This document shows positions 11,301-20,779 of a stretch of DNA of 64,000 nt, one piece after another. The stretch is from Sphaerolaimus hirsutus. Lineage: Eukaryota > Nematoda > Chromadorea > Monhysterida > Sphaerolaimidae. The notes below the pieces were generated by a model. That model searched no databases. It was given only the letters and a program-made list of their open reading frames with translations, and was not told the DNA's origin. A program made the position numbers and the translations under genes. The stretch lies in the NCBI GenBank assembly GCA_964036195.1, contig OZ038453.1:29082997-29146996 (forward strand). Direction: 5' to 3'. Position 1 is the first letter of the stretch. Every line of letters begins with the position of its first letter.

Positions 11301-14300
11301 ACGTCTTTGCCGTTCGAATCGAGGCCACACACCTGTGTGCTGCCGCACGATATTCTACCATATTTCGCTTGTAGATTGTCAGTGTCAATTTTCGTGGCCG
11401 TTCTAATGACGCCGTGGTGTCAACAATAGCCGTGCAATTGGGTAGAGGGGGGTACGTGTATAAATCGTAGTGATCTGTCAAATCGCTGCAGAGCAGTGGA
11501 AACGAGGGCATGGTAGTCGCGCCCGCGCCCGGCAAAAAGGCTAATCCCATTATAATTAACCCAACTGCCAATACGAAAAACAGCGACTGTGCGACCTGAG
11601 GCATGTAGGGGGGTTCTGAATATGCGCGCGGCGCGGGGCGCACCCCTTCCTCAGTAGACAGAAAACCCATATACCTGTCTACCTGGTTGCTGGAGCCAGT
11701 ACGTGGCGGCAGGGCGGCCGGCGTGGCGTACAAAAACGGGTCCAGGCTGATGTTCATGAGTACATCCAAGGGCACCTCAGTCAACGTGTCCGAGTGGTCG
11801 TCTGCAGGGCAATTAGGCCACAATGTACAGTCCGTTTCTCTCAAATCATGCATTCCAATCCTGCGTAGAAAGGCCAGCCAAGTAGTTCGAAACAGGTAAC
11901 CTTTTTCAGTTCGCATGTATGCCCATGGTTTGATCCAGAATTCCCGCTCCTGCGCGAGCACATGCATTCCAGTAGTGCGCTGCTGCTCTTCGGGTGACTC
12001 TGGGACCAGTTCGTCAGGTTCCTCATCCTCTAATTCCAGGCCTTGCATCACAGGGATTAATTTATTAACGGGACGTATCATCATGCAGCGATCATCTTCG
12101 CGCACATGCATGGTCATACCAGTCGTACTGGACACTCGCGTGGGGTTCAGCGACTCTACGTGTGGGTTACTTACCTGTACCGGTTGCATGTTATATTGTT
12201 GCATGCGCCCATCTGGTCCCATAGCCATCCAGTTAGCTGGCGGCGTTTGATAAGCCATCATTTGCGGTTGCATGTTCATATCGCCAGCCCTCTGTACCGT
12301 CTGCGCTGGTTGTACAGGCATCGGCTGCGCTGGTTGCCACTGCGGATATGCGTATTGCATGGGCACCATACCTGGCTGCATCGCTTGGGCTTGATTATTT
12401 CCCTGATAGCCACCACGTTGTCCTCCGCCGCGCCCACGTCCATTTCCTCTGGATGCTCCGCCGCCGCGGCTCCTTTTGAAGTACTGTTCCCTCTGTTCTG
12501 GGGTTAGTTTGGGGCACTCATATCTGATATGCTCTTCAGAGCCACATTCCCAGCATCCTTTGTCAAATTTTCGTGGGGGCAATTTAGGGGGGTCCCTATT
12601 CAATCCCAAAAGTTTACCTTCCAACGCGCCCAGCTGCGCTAATTTCTTCGCTATCTCTTGGTGCACAGAGTCGAATTTGGCAACACTCTCAGTCATTTTC
12701 TGTTCCATTGTTTCTAACGTCTTGTCGGCCTGGGACGGCAGTCCAGCCATGGCGGGCATGTTTAGCGCCATCAACCTGTCCATTACCTTGTCTGTGGCGC
12801 TGGCAACCACATCCTGTTTGGATTTTTCTCCCTTATTCTGGCTCTGTTCTGCTTCCAGAAAGCTCTCTTGTGCGCGTGCGTTGTCAACCATCTCTTTCCA
12901 AGTGATAGACGCCGTGACAGGTACATTGCGCCGAATTTCATTTCTCAGTCCTCCATGAAATTTTATCATGCACGTGTCACCTCGTTTTTCATGACCCATG
13001 CCTGGATAGGCGCGTTTTATCAACTTTTCCAAACGTACCGCCCATTCCAGTACCGACTCATCTGCGCCCTGTCGCGTCTCAAAAATCTCTCTCTGTGCAT
13101 GATGTTTGTCATTCGGATTTTCATAGAACTTTTCCAGTGCCTGCATCATGTCCTTGTAGTTCAGGTCGCGCAATTCTCTGTACCGCGTGTTGAAAATGGC
13201 TCTGGCACTGCCCTTCAGAAACAATTTCACCAGCGGCTTCCGCTCCTGTAACTTTATGCGCAGCGCATCACATACCGTGTCCCAGCTCCTTCTCCAGTCC
13301 CTGAAACCCTCATTTGGCTTGCCGCGAAAATATCCACATTGCTGTGCTAGGGCTGTGATGACTGCCGCATTACTTTGCTCTAATTGCCAATTTTGTCCCG
13401 GGTCCGTGGGCCACGCCACTTCCGATGTAGCTGACGAGTTCCTGGAGGATGCTGGCGAACGGGATCGAGCGCGTCGCTGCGTAACAGTTCTCACCTGGTT
13501 CGTTCCAGCTGCCGACGGGGGCGCCGCTGGTGCCGTTGATGACTGTAAGGGCGCTGCTTGACCATTGGTCAACACTATCGGCTGCTGGCCACTAGCCGGT
13601 GAATTTCCTCCCAGCGTCGCATTCTGATTTTGTACGGCTTGATTGTGCTGTTGGTACGCAGTCGTCAGGTCAGCTATATCGTCGCTATGTACACTGTGGT
13701 GCGCTTCGAATTCCTGCAAAAAATGTTCCACCCTAGGTACCTCGGCGACTGGGTCACTTCCCCATAAATTCATAGCAATTTTAATTAATGCCACCATACG
13801 CAAGTCCCCTGGTTCACCATTCTGCGAGAAAGCACCAACCGGTCTCGCTTGACTCATCATGTTTGCCCATTTCTTCGCCGCTGCACATGCCTTTTTAGGT
13901 GTCCATTGTGCACAAGATGGCGTTGTTTGCACCGGGTCCAGGTCCATTATGGTAGCTTGGTAAATTAAGTCCGTATTAGTGACCTTTGCGTACCTGTCTT
14001 CCAGTGCCGGGGCCGCCGTCTGGTTCGCGCCGTTGTTTGTCATTCTGCTTGCGGGGCTGCTAATGATTATCACGGGGGGATTATTTGAAATTTCAGTCTT
14101 AATTAACTGGCGTCTAGCCTTTGCAGTTGCGCTCTGCGATCTCGACTGGTCGCTCGATAAATTCCGGCTACTGTTACCTGATACGTCTCTCGGCGTCGAA
14201 GTGCTCTTCGGTGGGCTTAACTGCAGCGCCGGGGAAGTGTCTCCACTCTGCGTCGCTGTCTCTAACAGTTCCGCTACGGTATTTTCAATCACGGGAAATT

Positions 14301-14919
14301 GATCTGCAGTAGCTCCAAGCTCAGCTGCAATCACAGGGTAATCACGTTGAATCGACGGCTGCCCTAGAGGCTCGCTGTCACCAACGTATCCGTCTGAACC
14401 GACTTCAGAACCCGATCGCACTCCAGGCGATATGGATGAGCTGCCCGCGCTCCAACCCAGTGTCCTCCGAAGCTTAGACCACTTACCTGTCTTTCCTGCT
14501 TCCTTTCCTGCAGCTTGTCTGCTTGTCCCAGGCGCTTCTTCCGCTTCTGCGCTGGACGTTAGCTGCCGCGCCGCTGCCGGTACAGCTGGCGTCTTCCACT
14601 GACTGAAACTGTCTGGCGCAGGCCCTGCACCTTCAACCGTTGATAACCTGATTACCGGGGTGTCCTCAGCTGTCTGTCCAGACCAGCGTTGACTTTCACT
14701 CTCCTCTAGCGCTTCCGGCGCCTCTGTTTCAGGGTTAACCGAATCGTTCGACTCACTGTCTCCTGCTTGACTCTCAGCTGCAGCAAGTTGTGCGTCCACT
14801 TCTTGCCCAGCCTTCTGTTGTCGCGCGCGCCTTCGTGCTTGTTTCTGCTTCTCCAACGCAGCGTGCCAAACTTGTTCTATGGTGTCCCCTTGTAAGCTTG
14901 CTGGCCCCCTCGATCTCAA
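8323..14919 (-). CDS. gag-pol: Gag / Env-like glycoprotein / protease / RT N-terminal polyprotein
   Basis: A 2198-codon frame, numbered here from 14919. Residues 1-500 are charged, Ser/Glu/Pro-rich and disordered-looking. Residues 511-690 resemble a retrotransposon Gag capsid. A CCHC zinc knuckle (C-x2-C-x4-H-x4-C) sits near 788-801, followed by an RG-rich and a Met/Pro/Gln-rich stretch. Residues about 1107-1678 form an Env-like glycoprotein, annotated separately. A retropepsin follows, with DTGA at about 1807 and ILIGAD near 1880. RT begins near 2060 and the frame stops within RT. The start is unclear: the codon at 14919 is TTG, and the frame is open to a TAA near 15008 with no ATG before 14043, which is preceded by A at -3. 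Gag may start at 14043, or an ATG may be spliced on from upstream. Confidence 0.88.
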   Translation of the reverse strand: MRSRGPASLQGDTIEQVWHAALEKQKQARRRARQQKAGQEVDAQLAAAESQAGDSESNDSVNPETEAPEALEESESQRWSGQTAEDTPVIRLSTVEGAGPAPDSFSQWKTPAVPAAARQLTSSAEAEEAPGTSRQAAGKEAGKTGKWSKLRRTLGWSAGSSSISPGVRSGSEVGSDGYVGDSEPLGQPSIQRDYPVIAAELGATADQFPVIENTVAELLETATQSGDTSPALQLSPPKSTSTPRDVSGNSSRNLSSDQSRSQSATAKARRQLIKTEISNNPPVIIISSPASRMTNNGANQTAAPALEDRYAKVTNTDLIYQATIMDLDPVQTTPSCAQWTPKKACAAAKKWANMMSQARPVGAFSQNGEPGDLRMVALIKIAMNLWGSDPVAEVPRVEHFLQEFEAHHSVHSDDIADLTTAYQQHNQAVQNQNATLGGNSPASGQQPIVLTNGQAAPLQSSTAPAAPPSAAGTNQVRTVTQRRARSRSPASSRNSSATSEVAWPTDPGQNWQLEQSNAAVITALAQQCGYFRGKPNEGFRDWRRSWDTVCDALRIKLQERKPLVKLFLKGSARAIFNTRYRELRDLNYKDMMQALEKFYENPNDKHHAQREIFETRQGADESVLEWAVRLEKLIKRAYPGMGHEKRGDTCMIKFHGGLRNEIRRNVPVTASITWKEMVDNARAQESFLEAEQSQNKGEKSKQDVVASATDKVMDRLMALNMPAMAGLPSQADKTLETMEQKMTESVAKFDSVHQEIAKKLAQLGALEGKLLGLNRDPPKLPPRKFDKGCWECGSEEHIRYECPKLTPEQREQYFKRSRGGGASRGNGRGRGGGQRGGYQGNNQAQAMQPGMVPMQYAYPQWQPAQPMPVQPAQTVQRAGDMNMQPQMMAYQTPPANWMAMGPDGRMQQYNMQPVQVSNPHVESLNPTRVSSTTGMTMHVREDDRCMMIRPVNKLIPVMQGLELEDEEPDELVPESPEEQQRTTGMHVLAQEREFWIKPWAYMRTEKGYLFRTTWLAFLRRIGMHDLRETDCTLWPNCPADDHSDTLTEVPLDVLMNISLDPFLYATPAALPPRTGSSNQVDRYMGFLSTEEGVRPAPRAYSEPPYMPQVAQSLFFVLAVGLIIMGLAFLPGAGATTMPSFPLLCSDLTDHYDLYTYPPLPNCTAIVDTTASLERPRKLTLTIYKRNMVEYRAAAHRCVASIRTAKTYQNFWGDVTLEKFDSNPRSVGAAECEGMIKYHKCNNGPMTPVSDLDNAWDTQYPTNVSYSGHGLYCCKWVSETTPHCGLFRGEVRMRYGANTMQSTLGEVSKCNYELGACTLEDGSQLTWKPNPKAECPYEKWREMHGRIRQDIWLADDHTLSLSFRAHEEVESCGIKLWKSDQDIVVAPFAKAVIRSVRQKRAQGRPTLGIVSAGQLAASMQAVYETAEQTMRAQAVATCKNVQHFQEFVRLAMSEHATTTARWYMNDNEIIAKPAPDGFLVHKCFAVKTYEIMKEEKSPECYETVPVQVSVHGQNVTLHMNRLTNILHFQAIPGSCTNAHNRVVMLNGQWYKYLPEVGGLEHLPMYNTHSFPQKWQQEKVRDVHHQIFAATTMYNLSELLPTTTLNDVWHAYSIVRQITQGAEPRVESHMQRHRTLAKSVLALGWWDFDTWRTWLQVWIYLICALVTMQYLLAALMAAAPETAVTLVNRAKEKIKRRPKTEEKSNIIVELAEDRPSEQVKVRTVINPCVGMPSGMPALTGARRFPAIQYSINRKYDLEEESVCMITFSTEERDNIHQVANRREEIVHVYYSPSITITIDGREYRRCLLDTGAMRSLCNRDVLMRHKEKATKHDEVSPIGALRCAADSKLLVLGQMEVPVTMGNHTFGIVFQAVNGLAGEILIGADVLRHMVVDLPARELRIPTANAIIPFDNPDPEVQQRRIYAIVNEKIEILARHEALVTAKLSAPMDERLFTVMGLDTVGERCGVMAASAAYETSAPVFQVRCANVRNQPVVLQVGQRIAVVEPVDCVLKVKPGDPPAEWVKQCYDRDVCRQVQATEPPPKVAEDKLGPPLQVACPDGHVMEFTVPETLTDERREELKKVILQYKEAFARHKYDIGYSELVDYRLQLVDKKPIACRMYRLSLDDQQYLENHLRCLIEHDIVEPSTSPYCAPTLVVSKPDGSKRMVIDYRRLNAVLHAPQFPLPRLDETVESLCSCKYF
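9885..11604 (-). other. Env-like glycoprotein domain inside the polyprotein
   Basis: Between the zinc knuckle and the protease lies a hydrophobic segment (residues about 1107-1131), then a cysteine-rich ectodomain of about 515 residues. It has at least four N-glycosylation sequons (NCT, NVS, NVT, NLS). An RQKR furin-type site near 1396-1399 separates an SU-like half from a TM-like half. A second hydrophobic span (about 1651-1678) is followed by basic KEKIKRRPK. This is the layout of a membrane fusion glycoprotein. An ATG at 11604 just before the first hydrophobic segment could start it separately, but its -3 base is T. I cannot assign the glycoprotein to a known fusion-protein class from sequence alone. 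Confidence 0.7.
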
Positions 14920-15878
14920 TTCCCTTTGGGGTGACTCGTTATCCGTGAAGCCGTTTTTTGTAGGGGCGTTGATCAGGCGCCCCAGACAGAAAACTTTATG
15001 GCTTGCTTAGGAAACCACTCGCTACGCTACCAGTTGTCAGATATTTTACGTTTTTACTAATTTTACTACTTTCCGTTTTTACCACAAAAATACGCCACTC
15101 GTCGAGTTTTGCCGCGGCGGAGAATTGCAAATTCCGGTCCCTTTGCGCTTCCGCTTGCGTGCTTAATTAAATAAATAATTGGTTTTTATGGTACGGGGAT
15201 GTTCACACGCAAATCAGGAACGGCGCCAGTACCCCTTGGGGTCCTGACAGTTCCTGAGGACGGACACGGCAACTTACCACTCCCTTCCGTAACTGCTGCC
15301 GGCGGTTTTACTTCGGTTAATTGTTAAATGCCGTAATTAGTGCAAGCCGAAATTAATAAAATTCAAATTAAAATTCAAGCAGTTAGTATGCTTCAGGGGG
15401 ACCAAGTTGGGTTCACGGGAAACTTTATTTTAGCGATGTAGTCAGAGTCAATTTCACAATAGCTCAAGTGAGTCGTATAGCCTCTAGTGGGTGAAAAAAT
15501 GTAAAATCAGCGCGTTTTATAATCACCAAAAACCTACCATAAGCGAAACGAATACTAAATCAAAGACACAACAATTAACCGTAATAAGCGAATTAATAAG
15601 GCAAATTCAATGATCACTGGAAAACCGTAAACATAGCGTACGAGGCACAAGTAAATTAATTCAATGCGGGAAAAATAACTAATTAATCGAACGGGTGCAA
15701 ACGTAATTTAAATCAAGCGTAAAGTAACTGTGGTTATCACTGACGTAATTAAAATGCAATTCATCTCAAAGGTGAGTGTCGTAAACTGGGTTCTATTCAG
15801 AGGTTACGGTACAAATCAGAGCAGGTGGTGTGACACGTGTTATCAACCTGCGCCCCTTTAGGTGAAAAATATTTTTAT
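14920..15878 (-). other. 5' leader of the giant element
   Basis: About 960 bases between the visible 5' LTR edge and the first long frame. There is no long ORF other than the ATG-less extension to about 15008. The primer-binding site could not be fixed. On the coding strand a TGGGGCGCC string near 14992 starts with TGG, but its complement does not read as a normal tRNA T-stem, and no CA lies before it. Part of this interval may belong to the LTR, because the LTR's inner edge cannot be seen in the truncated copy. Confidence 0.5.
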
Positions 15879-16714
15879 AGCGCGCCCGACCAAGGCCACA
15901 GAAAGAACGCTCATTTGCGGGGTTTGTTCAAGGTTGTTGCATTGCCGGGTAAGGGTTGGAACTTTGGGACTAAACACACGCCACAAAACACTAGCACTTG
16001 TGAGTTCACCAATCACCCTGGGTGATGGGAATAATTAATTGGCACTACTGTGCTCTTCACTATAAACTGTGCTCTGCATGTGTCTTGCAGTCGCATGCCG
16101 ACAATAATTGCCGTTTGCCACTTTTCCACCCATTACCTAGTCCTAAGTAAAAAGCACTTGGTCGGGGAATTTTCTGAATGTTATCTATCGGGGCGTCTGA
16201 GCATTTAACAGAGTCAACACCTGTTAGCTTAACTAGAAACATAAAGCCTTTCTAACCCATTCCCAGACACTGCACCCTTTTGACCAAAAATGTGAACTTG
16301 ATAAAACCTAAAAATTATAACGCTCGAAAGTACATATTGGGAAATGCAAAAGAAAAACGGAAGTATTCACTTAATTAACTCAAAATGCGGGTAACCTAAT
16401 TAGCTTAATTAATGAATCATTAAAATAAAAATTAAAAATTAGCGTCACACGGGAAATAATTAAATAATTAACGGAAAAGAACCAATTAATAAATTCATGG
16501 CCGCAGTAGTGTCCATTCGGGCGTACCGTCCTGGGGCTGCGGCTTCGTTGGCGGATTTGCAGTGCACAGCGAACCGCACGTTCACTGTGACTTCCCTGTG
16601 CACCGCGGGTCGTCATTCGGTCGCACATGGTCGTTCTCGAGTCGTCGGAGTGTCTACGCAAAATTGTCGTTACGTTTTTACGCATGATTAGTTAGCCATA
16701 TTTCTACCTACAAT
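15879..16714 (-). repeat. 5' LTR of the giant retroelement
   Basis: The direct-repeat partner of 1-836. The match ends at 16714, and host DNA starting AGAATAG follows. On the element strand a GC-rich stretch (16500-16690) holds a 101-codon frame starting with ATG at 16685. This sense frame contains possible donor strings such as ACGGTACGC, so it could supply a 5' exon with an ATG for the ATG-less main frame. That is inference. The target duplication cannot be checked because the other end is outside the window. Confidence 0.9.
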
Positions 16715-17104
16715 AGAATAGAAAGAATACAATGTGGAGTTGAGAACATTATATTCTGAGAATGTAAGAACACATTAAGAATACATTCAAAGATGCAATC
16801 TGTCACCCAGTTGCCACATTATAAAATACAGAGTTGGACACACAATTTTACATTCGACACTCCATAGAAAGCATAAACCATTTTATTCTGACCTTCGTTT
16901 CAGAAATTCATATTTGCTGAAGGATAAGAAATTCAAAAATGATGATCGAAATTGTTTGCTTCCTGGTGCCGATCCCAGACCCTGTAAAGTGTCAAATGTT
17001 AAGTAAAGTGTCAATTGTCATGACAAATGAAAAGTAAAGTGTTAATTGTGATGCAAAGTTCAGTAATCTTAAATTTAACAGGACAGTTTACACTGCACTT
17101 AGCA
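16715..17104. other. Host flank, no gene seen
   Basis: AT-rich DNA next to the retroelement. From about 16975 it contains fragments of a dispersed AAAGTGTCAA / TGTCATGACAAAT family that recurs near 33090-33440. Confidence 0.4.
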
Positions 17105-17236
17105 GCGTGTGGGAGTGGCGCAGTGTGCATTGGCGCGCGTGCAGGCTGGCTTGATTGCGGACGTCTACGAGAGCGACTGCATCCCCTTGCTCGACAAACG
17201 CTTCAGCCCCTTCTCCAATGTGAACTTGCACACCCT
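17105..17236 (+). other. Exon-like GC-rich island
   Basis: In an AT-rich setting about 130 bases are GC-rich and open in one frame from 17115, with G or C at nearly every third position. It reads VAQCALARVQAG, then LIADVYESDC, then a stretch ending NVNLHTL. An AG acceptor-like string (CACTTAGCAG) precedes it. A hAT-like MITE begins at 17239. This could be a host exon or a captured gene fragment. I do not recognise the protein. Confidence 0.35.
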
Positions 17237-17238
17237 CA

Positions 17239-17548
17239 CAGGGAAAAGTACCTTACTGACAACTCGCTGCCAGCTCAAAGACAACAAGCTGACATGCAGT
17301 TGTTTACACTTGGCAGCGAGTTGTCAGCGTGTGGCAGCGAGCTGGCAGCTAGCTGTAAAAGGCTGCAGTGTGGTTGGCAGCGAGCTGTCGGCTTGCTGAA
17401 GCATGTACTTTATAAACACATTACAGCATTAAAAAACATGTCAGCGAGCTGGCAGCGAGGTTTACAAAAATTGTCAGCGAGCTAGGCCTGATTTTCGCTG
17501 CTTGACAAGCGAGCTGGCAGCAAGTTGTCAGCAAGGTACTTTTCCCTG
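17239..17548. mobile_element. hAT-like MITE, CAGGGAAAAGTACC termini
   Basis: Inverted termini of about 37 bases (CAGGGAAAAGTACC... and its complement). The interior is full of short GGCAGCGAGCTG-type repeats. I see no convincing 8-bp target duplication. Confidence 0.65.
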
Positions 17549-17869
17549 TGCCTGTAGAATGTCAAGTGTCAAAGTCATGTAAAATACCGTGTGAAATGGC
17601 AGCACAAATGCGCTACTGTTCCTCAGGCGGTGTTTACCTGATTTGTTATAAATACTGAATTTTTATCAAAGTATATCAATATGTAAAATACTTTTTTTAC
17701 TCATCTCCGAATACAGAAAATGTTAAATACTTTTTACTTGTACTCATAAGTACATGTGGGTAAATTTTGTTACCGTGGGGGGGGGGGGGATTATTCAAGT
17801 GGGGGATTTTTTTGAGTAAATACGGTATGTACTTTTCGAGTTAATGTAAATACATTATAACAACTGTGG
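17549..17869. other. No gene seen; G-run
   Basis: AT-rich DNA with a run of 12 G near 17778 and remnants of the AAATACTTTTTTTACTCAT-type repeat also found at 20400, 34220 and 63700. Confidence 0.4.
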
Positions 17870-18984
17870 TGTTTACACTCAAAATCAGTGATGACGCAAC
17901 CATTTTGAGCATCTTTTAAAAAGTTTCATATCTCAATGAAAATATTCTTTATTTTTGAGAATAGGTGGTGAAGTATGCATAGTGTATGAGTATGCATACA
18001 TGCCATGTTTCAGATAATTTGTGCTTGCCACTCATAAGTTACAGGTGTTAAAATAAAAGTATGTTGTTGTGACGAGGTCACAAAGCGCGACTAGCATTGA
18101 AAAAAATGACCGATTTTGAGAAAATATAATTAAATATTATCTCAGAAAATCTCTCAAGAAAAAAATATAATTAAATCTCTTGAGTCATTTTCGAAAATAT
18201 AATTAAATCTCTGAGAAAATCTCTTGCAGTTCAAAAAAATCTCATAAAATCTCATAAAATCTCTCAAGTTAAAGTATGATTTAATTGATATTTCAAGGTG
18301 TTTGAACCATTAAGCACATTATGTGTCATCAAACCTTTTCATTCACAATGACATATGATAACAGCATATTGTCTACTGACAGCACACTCTGTACTACCAT
18401 GTAGTATCTGAATAATGAACAACAATATGATTTAGGTACATTTGTCCTCATAGAAGACTACATTGCTTTCATGTGTGACGATCCCCACAGAATTTATCAG
18501 ACAACCTTTTCACCAAAATTTGGTAACTATATTTCCAAGGCATGCTGTCAACTCTTTAGTTGTTAAAATTGCTAGAACCCAGTGCACAAATTTACCCTGT
18601 GCACAAGTAAACAGCAACCTCCAGTGCCAATGTAGACCTCCAGTACAGCCCGTACTTTTGAGTACTGCGTCTTCATGGGACTGCAGGGGTTCAGTATAGT
18701 TCAGGAGGGTTGAAAACATATTTACATTTACACAAAAATACATATACTTGAGTAATAAGTAAATACATCTAAAGTTCCTCTGAAAAAGTACCAGTATTCT
18801 CTTTTGTGTATAATAGTTTGTGTCTTTTGTTTGAAGGACTTTAACTCTAATGTGTCTTTTGTTTGAAAGTACTTAAGTACAGAAATTGTATTTCGGATAG
18901 ACTTTTTTATTGGCTCTTTCATGCCATAGAACAGAAAAAGGGGAGGAAAAACTACAAATAGGGGGGAAAATAGCCAAAAATGGG

Positions 18985-19446
18985 TACCGTATTTCCTCGA
19001 AATACCCCCCCCCCCTCGAAATACCCCCCCCCCCCTCGAAATACCCCCCCTCAAAATGGGCACTATGAACTTATAAACCCCCCCCCCCTCGAAATACCCC
19101 CCCCCCCCAATTTAGTGTATAGAGAACGTAAATGACAAAGGCTGCGGTTTGTCATCCCGACAATGCAGAACACACGTTAAAAACGATGACTCTGTTATGT
19201 GAGAACAGTGTTTGTACGTCTACACACACTTATAAATGTCTTTAGAGTCTTATAAATAGCGATTTTTGTTGCATTTTTCGACGTCTGCGTACGTTTCAGA
19301 CGACATTTTAGTACTGGGGTTTCAAAAAATTTCTGGCGAAATAATAAACCCCCCCCCTCGAAATACCCCCCCCTCGTTTAACCCCCCCTCAAAATTCTCA
19401 CTCTGAAACAATAAACCCCCCGGGGGTATTTCGAGGAAATACGGTA
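18985..19446. mobile_element. GC-tract MITE (TACCGTATTTCCTCG family), about 460 bp
   Basis: Inverted termini TACCGTATTTCCTCGAAATA and complement, with TA at both edges. C-runs alternate with CTCGAAATA near the ends. The core is unique and non-coding. It is almost the exact reverse complement of 36131-36596, so both are recent copies. Confidence 0.85.
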
Positions 19447-19460
19447 TATAAGAAAATATA

Positions 19461-19577
19461 TACCGTAGTATGTCGAATTATCCCCCTTGAATTGACCCCA
19501 CAACTCGAATTAACCCCCCTAAAATTTTGCTGGTGAAATCATATACCCCCATGGGGGTATTTTGAGATAATATGGTA
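19461..19577. mobile_element. Short GC-tract MITE
   Basis: A 117-base relative with TACCGTA...TATGGTA ends and internal CCCCC / GGGGG blocks. It probably arose by internal deletion. Confidence 0.6.
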
Positions 19578-20080
19578 GTTAAAAATAGATGAAAATTTTG
19601 AAAAAAGCACATGAACTAGTGAATTTGAGGTGAAAATGGGCAAATATAGGGAGATTTTCTTGAGAGATTTTCCCAATCAGAAGAAAATATAATTAAATCT
19701 CTCTGGAAAATCATGGAAAAAATATAAATCTCAGAAAATCTTATATTTTCTGAGATTTTCTGAGATTTTTTAAATATAAATCTCCCAGAGATTTTTTCAA
19801 TGCTAAGCGCGACGATCTGTGACAACAGAAATTTTATTCAAATACCTATAACTTATAAGCGACAAATCTGAAACTTGGCATGCAGGTAAAGTATACTCAT
19901 ATGGTACGTATACTTCACCGCTTTTTCTCGAAAATAATTAACTTTTTCATCGAGATATGAAACTTTGAAAAACGACTGCGTCGTCACTAAGTTGAGCTGA
20001 GAAATCGGTTTTGCAAATGAACACCCATCTAATTGCAGTTCATGACCACGGTGGGGTCCGATGGCAGGGGGCACACGCAT

Positions 20081-20246
20081 ACCCTGTAAAAAGCCCTGTA
20101 AAATGTAAAATGTCATGCTAAGTGTCAAAAGTCATGGAAAATGCCTTGTGAAATGGCAAAGGTACGTTTTCTATTGCGCAGGGCATTTTGCATGACTTTC
20201 TCCACTTTGCATGGCAGTTGACATTTTGCAGGGCACTTTACAGGGT
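20081..20246. mobile_element. Palindromic MITE, ACCCTGTAAA termini
   Basis: ACCCTGTAAA at the left and TTTACAGGGT at the right enclose a weak palindrome rich in AATGTCATGC and complement. Relatives occur at 23826-23982 (inside a hAT MITE) and 33090-33440. Confidence 0.6.
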
Positions 20247-20253
20247 GTGTGAC

Positions 20254-20397
20254 TGCAGCAGGGCGAACTGCGTGGTGTGCGGCACGGCGCCTTTCTGCCG
20301 CGCGCACGGCTGCCCCCCTACACATCCGCACAAAGTTTGCAATACCTGCGGTAAATTGACTTTTGCACCTGTCCCTCACTTGGACCACACATGTTAA
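20254..20397 (+). other. Cysteine/histidine-rich terminal-exon-like island
   Basis: A GC-rich open frame of about 47 codons ending in TAA, in AT-rich surroundings. Spacing is zinc-binding-like: NCVVCG, FCRAHGC, HKVCNTCGK, then HLDHTC before the stop. It follows a CTGCAG acceptor-like site and the MITE at 20081. It could be the last exon of a host gene or of a degraded transposase. Not identified. Confidence 0.35.
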
Positions 20398-20530
20398 AAG
20401 TACTCAATAATTTAAAGTATATGCAAACATTAAGTATTGATTTCTAAATGACCATCCAAGTACTGAAAATGTAAAGTATTGTTTTCTTACTTTTATATTT
20501 GTAAATGAGTAAATGTGAGTAAAATACTTG

Positions 20531-20779
20531 TATACTCGGCGGACATGATACTCTGCCCTCACACTAGTTTATGTCTCACGTTGGAAGCGTGCCAATAATG
20601 ATAAAGCATGCGATTTTTGTATAAAAGATGATGAAGATCATTGTTCTGAATAAGTTAACGTATGGTGTTATAACAGCGATGACTTTTTCAACTTTGTATG
20701 AAAATCGCATGCGTAAAACAATCGTTGGCACGCTTCCAGTGGGAACCATGCGTGCAAGGTGTAAAGTTACTGGAGTATA
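20531..20779. mobile_element. Palindromic MITE with TATACTC ends (copy 1)
   Basis: TATACTCGG...GGAGTATA ends enclose an inverted GGAAGCGTGCCAA / TTGGCACGCTTCC pair around an AT-rich loop. A second copy at 40854-41103 has the same layout. Confidence 0.6.

Larger units (their letters stand above)
18092..19805. mobile_element. hAT-type MITE, TAGCATTGAAAAAA termini, 8-bp TSD
   Basis: Inverted termini TAGCATTGAAAAAA and TTTTTTCAATGCTA are flanked by perfect 8-bp duplications AGCGCGAC (18084-18091 and 19806-19813). The ends carry arrays of AAAATCTC / AATATAATTAAATCTC. It contains two nested GC-tract MITEs. No transposase ORF. A truncated relative lies at 51043-51260. Confidence 0.85.
17870..20045. 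repeat. Fold-back element, arms of about 200 bp
   Basis: The left arm (about 17870-18091) and right arm (about 19806-20045) are imperfect inverted repeats. Both contain AAAGTTTCATATCTC and its complement, and a TGACGACGC-like outer part. The interior is occupied by a later insertion (18092-19805). Outer ends are fuzzy by some 20 bases. Confidence 0.6.

Noticed and set aside
14985..15001. TGGGGCGCC string as primer-binding site of the giant element
   Set aside because: The implied tRNA end has no normal T-stem, and no LTR-ending CA precedes it. The LTR inner edge is not visible in the window.
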